This document shows, one piece after another, positions 1-5,471 of a DNA stretch of 5,471 nt. This DNA comes from CAYJPV01 sp964396055 (lineage in GTDB: Bacteria; Acidobacteriota; Vicinamibacteria; Vicinamibacterales; JAKQTR01), in the NCBI GenBank assembly GCA_964396055.1, contig CAYNDV010000222.1, positions 1 to 5,471 on the forward strand, in the 5' to 3' direction. Made by a program: the position numbers and the translations under genes. Positions within the stretch are counted from its first letter, which is position 1; each line of letters starts with the position of its first letter. The notes below the pieces were generated by a model. The model made no database searches, was not told the origin of the DNA, and saw nothing but the letters and a program-made list of their open reading frames with translations.

Positions 1-1
1 T

Positions 2-27
2 GGCATACCTACTCCTCATGGTATGCC
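2..27. repeat. Perfect 8-bp inverted repeat, 10-nt spacer
   Basis: GGCATACC (2-9) is the exact reverse complement of GGTATGCC (20-27), with a 10-nt spacer. It could be a regulator-binding site or an RNA hairpin. On the minus strand the spacer holds AGGAG (complement of 12-16), five bases before an ATG (complement of 4-6). The repeat may therefore overlap the translation start of a divergent gene that leaves the window. No T-run is visible on the plus-strand side, so a plus-strand terminator is unlikely; the minus-strand flank is off the edge. The symmetry is certain and the function is unknown. Confidence 0.5.
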
Positions 28-60
28 CCACACACAAAATTCCGGACAGGCTCGCCTCGA

Positions 61-100
61 GCCCCATGCCCCATGCCCCACGCCCCATGCCCCACGCCCC
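61..100. repeat. 7-bp tandem repeat GCCCCAY (G-quadruplex potential on minus strand)
   Basis: Five consecutive GCCCCAY units occupy 61-95 (Y = T,T,C,T,C), followed by a partial sixth, GCCCC. Six C4 tracts (62-65, 69-72, 76-79, 83-86, 90-93, 97-100) are each separated by exactly three bases. The minus strand therefore reads G4-N3 six times, a textbook G-quadruplex pattern, and the plus strand has the matching i-motif pattern. The array lies just upstream of the AT-rich presumed promoter of ilvD. The repeat is seen directly; any structural or regulatory role is inference. Confidence 0.85.
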
Positions 101-145
101 TGCATTAATCCCATTGATGATGACGTAACAATTATTAGTTTGACG
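101..145 (+). promoter_or_regulatory. AT-rich island, probable ilvDBNC promoter region
   Basis: Of the 40 bases at 101-140 only 12 are G or C, in a window that is otherwise strongly GC-rich. This is the only such island ahead of ilvD. TTGATG (114-119) and TTGACG (140-145) resemble a -35 box, and TATTAG (133-138) resembles a -10 box. No pair has the usual 16-18 bp spacing, so exact boxes cannot be assigned. I see no T-box and no leader peptide rich in branched-chain residues. Confidence 0.4.
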
Positions 146-190
146 CGGTAGTGCCAGGCGCGGGACGCTGTGGCCCTGAGACGGACGTTC

Positions 191-1897
191 ATGGCACACA
201 CCGACGACACCACCGGGGCCGCCGCCGCGGCCCGCCTCAACCGCCGTTCCGCCAGCATCACCGCCGGCCCGAGCCGCGCGCCCGCCCGCGCCATGCTCAA
301 GGCCATCGGCCTCACCGACGAGGACCTGGCGAAGCCGCTGGTGGGGATCGCCAACACCTGGATCGAGATCGGACCCTGCAACTACCACCTCCGTGATCTG
401 GCCGAGGCGGTGAAGGCGGGCGTCCGCGAAGCCGGCGGCACGCCCCTCGAGTTCAACACCATCGCGATTTCCGACGGCATCACGATGGGCGCCGAGGGCA
501 TGCGGGCATCGCTGGTGAGCCGCGAGGTCATCGCCGATTCCATCGAGCTCTGCACCCGCGGCCACCATCTGGACGCCCTCGTCGTGCTCTGCGGCTGCGA
601 CAAGACGATTCCCGCGGCGGTCATGGCGCTGGCGCGCCTCGACGTGCCTGGGCTGGTCTTCTACGGCGGCTCGATCGACGCCGGGTCGTTCCACGGCCGC
701 GACGTCACGATTCAGGACGTCTTCGAGGCGGTCGGGGCCCACGCGGCCGGCCGGATGAGCGACGCAGACCTCTGCGAACTCGAAAACCAGGCCTGCCCCG
801 GGGCGGGCGCGTGCGGCGGCCAGTTCACGGCCAACACCATGGCCGCGGCGTGCGAGTTCCTCGGGATTGCGCCGATGGGCAGCGCCGGCATCCCCGCGAT
901 GGCCGACGGCAAGAACCCGGCTGCCGAACGCGCCGGGCGCCTGGTCATGGACCTGCTGCGCCGGGGCGTGACCCCGCGCCAGATCCTCACCCGCGAAGCC
1001 CTCGAGAACGCCATGGCGGGCGTCGTGGCCACGGGGGGCTCCACCAACGCCGTCCTGCACCTGCTCGCCATCGCCCGCGAAGCCGGCGTGCCTCTCGAGA
1101 TCGACGACTTCAACCGGGCGAGCGACCGCGTGCCGCTGCTGGCCGACCTCAAGCCCGGAGGGCGGTTCGTGGCCGTGGATCTGCACCGCGCGGGGGGCAT
1201 CCAGTTGGTGGCCCGGCGCCTGGCCGAGCGTGGCCTGCTGCACGCCGGCGCGGCCACCGTGACAGGGCGGCCGATCGGCGTCGAAGCCGCCGACGCCGTC
1301 GAGACGCCCGGACAGGAGGTCGTGCGGCCAGCCGACAACCCGATCAAGCCCACCGGCGGCCTCGTCATCCTGCGCGGCAGCCTCGCGCCCGACGGTGCGG
1401 TGGTGAAGGTGGCCGGGTACGACCAGCGGTTCCACCGCGGGCCGGCCCGGGTGTTCGACGGCGAGGAAGCGGCCTTCGCCGCCGTCCAGGCCGGCGGGAT
1501 CCAGCCCGGCGACGTCGTGGTGATCCGCTACGAAGGCCCCCGGGGCGGCCCGGGCATGCGCGAGATGCTGGGCGTGACGGCGGCTATCCACGGCGCAGGC
1601 CTCGGCACGTCGGTGGCCCTGCTGACCGACGGCCGGTTCTCGGGGGCCACCCGCGGCTTCATGGCCGGCCACGTGGCCCCGGAAGCGGCCGAGGGCGGGC
1701 CCCTGGCGGCCGTCCGAGACGGCGACTCGATCACGATCGATCTCACCGGCCGGCGTCTGGACCTCGAGGTGCCCGCCACGGAGGTGGCCGCGCGCCTGGC
1801 CGCATGGACGCCGCCGCCGCCCCGCTACGCCTCGGGCGTCATGGCCAAGTACGCCCGGCTGGTCTCGTCGGCTGCCACGGGGGCGGTGACCGGATGA
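191..1897 (+). CDS. ilvD: Dihydroxy-acid dehydratase IlvD
   Basis: IlvD dehydrates 2,3-dihydroxy-isovalerate and 2,3-dihydroxy-3-methylvalerate to 2-keto acids, the third step shared by valine and isoleucine synthesis and feeding leucine; it acts in the cytosol. From ATG 191 the protein has 568 residues, normal for the family. The three Fe-S cluster cysteines are in their expected motifs: C63 (GPCN), C136 (CGCDKTIP) and C208 (GAGACGGQFTANTM). K138 matches the carbamylated, Mg-binding lysine, and S484 (TDGRFSG) matches the catalytic-base serine. An in-frame GTG at 170 would add seven residues. I prefer the ATG because it leaves an ordinary lead-in to the conserved LNRRSASIT segment (residue 16 on); both starts have weak ribosome sites (GAGACGG at 178-184 for the ATG). 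Sugar-acid dehydratases (Edd type) are related, but the ilvBNC context makes IlvD the clear choice. The stop overlaps the ilvB start by 4 bp. Confidence 0.97.
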   Translation: MAHTDDTTGAAAAARLNRRSASITAGPSRAPARAMLKAIGLTDEDLAKPLVGIANTWIEIGPCNYHLRDLAEAVKAGVREAGGTPLEFNTIAISDGITMGAEGMRASLVSREVIADSIELCTRGHHLDALVVLCGCDKTIPAAVMALARLDVPGLVFYGGSIDAGSFHGRDVTIQDVFEAVGAHAAGRMSDADLCELENQACPGAGACGGQFTANTMAAACEFLGIAPMGSAGIPAMADGKNPAAERAGRLVMDLLRRGVTPRQILTREALENAMAGVVATGGSTNAVLHLLAIAREAGVPLEIDDFNRASDRVPLLADLKPGGRFVAVDLHRAGGIQLVARRLAERGLLHAGAATVTGRPIGVEAADAVETPGQEVVRPADNPIKPTGGLVILRGSLAPDGAVVKVAGYDQRFHRGPARVFDGEEAAFAAVQAGGIQPGDVVVIRYEGPRGGPGMREMLGVTAAIHGAGLGTSVALLTDGRFSGATRGFMAGHVAPEAAEGGPLAAVRDGDSITIDLTGRRLDLEVPATEVAARLAAWTPPPPRYASGVMAKYARLVSSAATGAVTG

Positions 1898-3606
1898 GCG
1901 CCCGCACCACCGGCGCGCACGTGCTGTGGGAGTGCCTCGTCCGCGAAGGCGTGGACGTGGTGTTCGGTTACCCGGGTGGCGCCATTCTGCCGGCGTACGA
2001 CGCCATGCTCGAGTTCCCGATCCGGCACGTGCTCGTGCGGCACGAGCAGGGCGCGGTGCACATGGCTGACGGCTACGCCCGGGCGTCGAGCCGCGTCGGC
2101 GTGGCCATGGCCACGTCGGGGCCCGGCGCCACCAACATGGTCACCGGCATCGCCACCGCGATGATGGACTCGTCGCCCATCGTGTGCATCACGGGGCAGG
2201 TGGGTCGGTCGCTCATCGGGACCGACGCCTTCCAGGAGACCGACATCACGGGCATCACCCTGCCCATCACCAAGCACAACTACCTCGTGACGAAGGCCGA
2301 CGACATCGCGCCGACCATCCGCGAGGCGTTCTACATCGCGCGCTCGGGGCGGCCCGGCCCGGTGCTGGTGGACATCACGAAGGACGCCCAGCAGGCGCCG
2401 TGCACGTTCGCCTGGCCGCCGGATCCCCGCCTGCCGGGGTACCGGCCCAATCACACCCCGACGGTCGAGGCCCTGCGCGAGGCCATCGACCTGATCAACG
2501 GCGCGTCGCGGCCGGTGATCCTGGCCGGCCATGGCGTCATCCACGCGGGCGCGTCCGCCGTGGTGCGCGCCCTGGCCGAACGCGCCCAGATTCCCGTCGC
2601 GATGACGCTGCTGGGCATCGGCGGCTTCCCCGGCACGCACCCCCTCAACCTGGGCATGATGGGCATGCACGGCGAGGCCTGGGTCAACACCGCCATCCAG
2701 GAATCGGACCTGCTCATCGCCCTCGGCATGCGGTTCGACGACCGCGTCACCGGCAACCCGCAGACCTACGCCACCGGGGCGAAGAAGATTCACGTCGAGA
2801 TCGACCCGAGCGAGATCGGCAAGAACGTCAAGGTGGACGTGCCGCTGGTGGGCGACCTGCGCGAGGTGCTCGACGGGCTGCTGCCGGCCGTGCACGCCTC
2901 GGACCGGGGCGCGTGGCTCGACCACATCCGCGAACTCAAGGGTGACGCGGCCGTCCGCGACATCGGCAACCTGCCCGACAACGGCCACCTCTACGCCGCC
3001 CACGTCATGCAGGATCTCTGGCGCGAGACGCGCGACAGCGCCATCGTCGTCACCGACGTGGGCCAGCACCAGATGTGGGAGGCCCAGTACTATCACCACG
3101 ACGTGCCGCGATCGCTCATCACCTCCGGCGGCCTCGGCACGATGGGCTTCGCCCTGCCGGCGGCCATCGGCGCGCGCTTCGCCTGCCCCGATCGCGAGGT
3201 GTGGGTCGTGGTGGGCGACGGCGGCTTCCAGATGACGATGGCCGAACTGGCGACCATCGTGCAGGAACGCCTCGACATCAAGATTGCGATTGTCGACAAC
3301 GGCTACCTCGGCATGGTGCGCCAGCTCCAGCAGTTCTTCTACGGGCAGCGGTATGCCGCCACGCCCCTGGTGAACCCGGACTTCTGCAAGCTGGCCGGCG
3401 CCTACGGCCTCACGGCCCTGTCGGTCGACACGCGCGCCGGCGTCCTCCCGGCCGTGCGGCAGGCGCGGGCCACGCCGGGGACCGTCGTGATCGACTTCCG
3501 CGTCGAGCAGGAAGACACGGTGTATCCCATGGTGCCGGCCGGCGGCGATCTGCACGACATGATCCGGCGGCCCAGCCCCATCGTCGAAACCGGAGCAGAC
3601 CTATGA
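1894..3606 (+). CDS. ilvB: Acetolactate synthase (AHAS), catalytic large subunit
   Basis: This ThDP-, Mg- and FAD-dependent enzyme condenses two pyruvates to 2-acetolactate, or pyruvate plus 2-ketobutyrate to 2-aceto-2-hydroxybutyrate: the committed step of branched-chain synthesis. The protein has 570 residues. The N-terminal ThDP domain (about 1-170) has VFGYPGGAILP, catalytic E51 (RHEQGA) and ITGQVGRSLIGTDAFQE (99-115). The central FAD-type domain (about 190-325) has MRFDDRVTGN (from 279). The C-terminal ThDP domain has GDGG (from 441) and the paired Asn N469 (DNGYLGMV). The biosynthetic type is clear from YPMVPAGG near the end and the adjacent ilvN, which argues against catabolic AlsS. 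Oddity: residue 478 is Leu in GMVRQLQQFFY, where most family members have Trp (GMVRQWQ). The start is the ATG of the ATGA overlap with ilvD, with GGTGA (1885-1889) as a possible ribosome site; the same frame is open far upstream but overlaps ilvD and is not coding. It also overlaps ilvN by ATGA. Confidence 0.97.
   Translation: MSARTTGAHVLWECLVREGVDVVFGYPGGAILPAYDAMLEFPIRHVLVRHEQGAVHMADGYARASSRVGVAMATSGPGATNMVTGIATAMMDSSPIVCITGQVGRSLIGTDAFQETDITGITLPITKHNYLVTKADDIAPTIREAFYIARSGRPGPVLVDITKDAQQAPCTFAWPPDPRLPGYRPNHTPTVEALREAIDLINGASRPVILAGHGVIHAGASAVVRALAERAQIPVAMTLLGIGGFPGTHPLNLGMMGMHGEAWVNTAIQESDLLIALGMRFDDRVTGNPQTYATGAKKIHVEIDPSEIGKNVKVDVPLVGDLREVLDGLLPAVHASDRGAWLDHIRELKGDAAVRDIGNLPDNGHLYAAHVMQDLWRETRDSAIVVTDVGQHQMWEAQYYHHDVPRSLITSGGLGTMGFALPAAIGARFACPDREVWVVVGDGGFQMTMAELATIVQERLDIKIAIVDNGYLGMVRQLQQFFYGQRYAATPLVNPDFCKLAGAYGLTALSVDTRAGVLPAVRQARATPGTVVIDFRVEQEDTVYPMVPAGGDLHDMIRRPSPIVETGADL
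3592..3595 (+). promoter_or_regulatory. Ribosome-binding site of ilvN
   Basis: GGAG lies inside the last codons of ilvB, seven bases before the ATG at 3603. Together with the ATGA overlap it supports the ilvN start and suggests both re-initiation and fresh ribosome loading. Confidence 0.6.
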
Positions 3607-4112
3607 CCACGACGTATATCGTGCGAGCGGAAGACCGTCCGGGCGTCCTGACCCGCGTGACCGAAGTCTTCAGGCGCCGGGCGTTCAACATCGAGTCGCT
3701 GACCGTGGGGCACACCGAGGCACCCGGCGTCTCGCGCATGACCATCGTGGTGGACACGGACCCGGATGCCGCGCGCCGGATGGAGGCGCACCTCTACAAG
3801 CTCGTCAACGTCCTGCACGTGGACACCGTCACGGCCCAGCCGTCGGTGTTCCGTGACCTCGCCATGATCAAGGTGGCGGCTTCCGCCGACACCCGCGCGC
3901 AGATCATGCAACTGGTGGACGTCTTCCGCGCGCGCGTGATCGACGTGTCGCCCTCGTCGATGGTGATCGAGATCACCGGGACCGAGGACAAGATCGACGG
4001 CTTCGTCGATGTCCTGCGGCCGTACACGATTCTCGAGATGGCCCGCACGGGACGCCTGGCCATGCGCCGGGGCATCTCCGAGGCGGCCGGTCAGTACGAG
4101 GCTGCGGCTTAG
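3603..4112 (+). CDS. ilvN: Acetolactate synthase, regulatory small subunit
   Basis: IlvN binds the catalytic subunit, activates it and usually confers feedback inhibition by valine. The protein has 169 residues, normal for the family. An N-terminal ACT domain (about 4-76) has RPGVLTRVTEVFRRRAFNIESLTVG and VSRMTIVV. The C-terminal small-subunit domain (about 84-160) has LAMIKVAA, FRARVIDVSPSS and the ending LEMARTGRLAMRRG. By ungapped alignment to remembered E. coli IlvH, the effector-site residues G14, N29 and T34 are kept, while N11 is Asp and Q59 is Arg. RRG[FY]N, common elsewhere, reads RRAFN here. The ATG overlaps the ilvB stop (ATGA), so the two subunits are probably made in step. E. coli uses the name ilvH or ilvN depending on isozyme; ilvN is used here as the generic name. 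Confidence 0.96.
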   Translation: MTTTYIVRAEDRPGVLTRVTEVFRRRAFNIESLTVGHTEAPGVSRMTIVVDTDPDAARRMEAHLYKLVNVLHVDTVTAQPSVFRDLAMIKVAASADTRAQIMQLVDVFRARVIDVSPSSMVIEITGTEDKIDGFVDVLRPYTILEMARTGRLAMRRGISEAAGQYEAAA

Positions 4113-4115
4113 GAC

Positions 4116-4148
4116 AGAAGCAAGAAGCAAGAAGCAAGAAGCAAGAAG
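4116..4148. repeat. 7-bp tandem repeat AGAAGCA, about 4.7 copies
   Basis: Four perfect AGAAGCA units (4116-4122, 4123-4129, 4130-4136, 4137-4143) and a partial AGAAG follow, starting three bases after the ilvN stop codon. The plus strand is nearly all purine with one C per unit. The period is not a multiple of three and no ORF is supported. Copy number could vary by replication slippage. No function can be assigned. Confidence 0.85.
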
Positions 4149-4165
4149 GGATCACGCTGTCGAGC

Positions 4166-4225
4166 CCTGACCGTGACCCTTCGGCGAAGCTCAGGCTCAC
4201 CCCGAGTCAGGTCGAGGGGTGAACC
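4166..4225 (+). other. Potential RNA hairpins in ilvN-ilvC spacer
   Basis: Two structures can be drawn. In the first, CCTGA (4166-4170) pairs with TCAGG (4191-4195) around an inner CTTC/GAAG stem (4179-4182 with 4186-4189). In the second, TCACCCC (4197-4203) pairs with GGGGTGA (4216-4222), seven perfect pairs across a 12-nt loop. GG/CC (4194-4195 with 4224-4225) extends this stem past one C-A mismatch. The two share bases 4194-4195, so the extended form competes with the first. No U-tract follows, so an intrinsic terminator is not supported. The stems could stabilise or cleave the ilvDBN message, or be a dispersed intergenic repeat. Whether they fold in RNA cannot be judged here. Confidence 0.4.
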
Positions 4226-4226
4226 C

Positions 4227-4240
4227 GGAACTTGGAACCT
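4227..4240. repeat. Two-copy GGAACYT repeat
   Basis: GGAACTT (4227-4233) is followed directly by GGAACCT (4234-4240), another 7-bp period in the ilvN-ilvC spacer. With only two imperfect copies it could be chance. It is listed because it sits between two longer arrays of similar period. Confidence 0.4.
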
Positions 4241-4246
4241 TGTCCG

Positions 4247-4314
4247 GCCGAAAGCCGAACGGCCCAACAGCCTGTTCCGGCCGAACAGCCGAACAGCCGA
4301 ACAGCCGAACGGCC
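4247..4314. repeat. Degenerate 8-bp array GCCGAACA
   Basis: The core is three perfect CCGAACAG units at 4281-4304 plus a variant CCGAACGG (4305-4312). Degenerate units extend left: GCCGAAA (4248 region), GCCGAACG (4254-4261) and GCCCAACA (4262-4269). CCGGCCGAA occurs twice (4244-4252 and 4277-4285). At the junction CTGTTC (4272-4277) and GAACAG (4283-4288) form a perfect 6-bp inverted repeat around CGGCC. The array ends a few bases before the ilvC ribosome site, so it would lie in any ilvC leader RNA. Confidence 0.75.
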
Positions 4315-4317
4315 TTC

Positions 4318-4322
4318 AGGAG
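4318..4322 (+). promoter_or_regulatory. Ribosome-binding site of ilvC (decides GTG start)
   Basis: AGGAG lies nine bases before GTG 4332 but eighteen before the next in-frame ATG (4341). The spacing favours the GTG as the ilvC start. The frame is open back to 4173, but that stretch is repeat sequence and its start would lie far upstream of this site. Confidence 0.75.
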
Positions 4323-4331
4323 TCATACCCC

Positions 4332-5372
<1,041 letters not shown>

Positions 5373-5384
5373 GTGCGCAAGCTC

Positions 5385-5402
5385 CCCGCCGGGCGGCGCG
5401 GG
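5385..5402. other. GC-rich hairpin between convergent genes
   Basis: CCCGC (5385-5389) can pair with GCGGG (5398-5402). Alternatively CCGC/GCGG (5386-5389 with 5393-5396) forms a tighter stem. It fills most of the 31-bp gap between two converging stop codons, where a bidirectional terminator would be expected. There is no T-run on either side, so intrinsic termination is only a guess; any GC-rich stretch could give such pairing. Confidence 0.3.
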
Positions 5403-5403
5403 C

Positions 5404-5471
5404 CTACAGTTTGAACAGGTCGTCGAACGCCGACCGCGCCGACGACTGCTTGACCGAGCCCGTCTCGCGCT
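5404..5471 (-). CDS. C-terminal end of an unidentified convergent gene (partial)
   Basis: On the minus strand a frame is open from the right edge to a TAG at 5406-5404, giving 22 complete codons. The last residues read SSARSAFDDLFKL, a charged and then hydrophobic ending typical of a real protein tail. Third codon positions are nearly all G or C (GCG, TCG, GAC, CTG, TTC), as in the ilv genes. The start and most of the gene lie outside the window. I do not recognise the family. The DLFKL tail loosely resembles sliding-clamp binding tails, but that is too short to rely on. Confidence 0.5.
   Translation of the reverse strand, partial: RETGSVKQSSARSAFDDLFKL

Noticed and set aside
18..128. Plus-strand 36-codon ORF starting ATG 18, ending TAA 126-128, as an attenuator leader peptide
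   Set aside because: No ribosome-binding site precedes it, most of it is the translated GCCCCAY repeat (PMPHAP), and it has only a short ALIPL stretch rather than a run of Ile/Val/Leu codons. No terminator hairpin with U-tract follows.
811..1893. Long upstream extension of the ilvB frame through ilvD
   Set aside because: The stretch is Arg/Ala/Pro/Gly-rich out-of-frame translation of ilvD. The conserved AHAS N-terminus begins right after the ATG at 1894.
2175..2177. Gly104 at the site equivalent to plant P197 as a second herbicide-resistance change
   Set aside because: Bacterial enzymes commonly carry Gly, Ala or Ser here, so it is not distinctive, unlike Leu478.
1825..3555. Minus-strand ORF of 576 codons opposite ilvB
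   Set aside because: It is a shadow of ilvB in GC-rich DNA: low-complexity Arg/Ala/Gly/His/Val composition, no recognisable domain, and it lies opposite a complete conserved gene.
4173..4331. N-terminal extension of IlvC back to 4173
   Set aside because: It translates the spacer repeats (RPNSRTAEQPN type), matches nothing in the class I family, and the good AGGAG lies next to GTG 4332.
4113..4331. Repeats in the spacer as a CRISPR array or mobile-element end
   Set aside because: Units of 7-8 bp have no unique spacers, no terminal inverted repeats flank an ORF, and no cas or transposase gene is present.

Overview
This GC-rich window holds a compact branched-chain amino acid operon read left to right. 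The order is ilvD (dihydroxy-acid dehydratase), ilvB (acetolactate synthase catalytic subunit), ilvN (its regulatory subunit) and ilvC (ketol-acid reductoisomerase). Together they cover three consecutive steps: acetolactate/acetohydroxybutyrate synthesis (IlvB+IlvN), isomerisation and reduction (IlvC), and dehydration (IlvD). The products are the 2-keto acids that precede valine, leucine and isoleucine. All four genes look intact and carry their main catalytic motifs.

Layout: positions 1-190 are a non-coding leader. It has a perfect 8-bp inverted repeat at the left edge, a 7-bp tandem repeat that puts six evenly spaced G4 tracts on the minus strand, and an AT-rich island (12 of 40 bases G or C at 101-140) that probably contains the operon promoter. 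Genes ilvD, ilvB and ilvN follow, joined by two 4-bp ATGA stop/start overlaps, so they look translationally coupled. A 219-bp spacer separates ilvN from ilvC. It is packed with short tandem repeats and potential hairpins and ends in a good Shine-Dalgarno site for a GTG-started ilvC. After ilvC, a 31-bp gap leads to the last 22 codons of an unidentified convergent minus-strand gene that runs off the right edge.

The organism is a high-GC bacterium. The gene order, class I IlvC and low-complexity 7-8 bp intergenic repeats remind me of Acidobacteriota (Vicinamibacteria-like) genomes, but this is an impression. Nothing in the window fixes the phylum.

I see no wholly new system. The most notable points are: (i) IlvB has Leu where most acetolactate synthases have the conserved Trp that governs 2-ketobutyrate preference and herbicide binding; (ii) IlvN differs at two positions that correspond to valine-feedback residues in E. 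coli IlvH; (iii) both non-coding regions contain short tandem repeats of 7-8 bp period, one with strong G-quadruplex potential.
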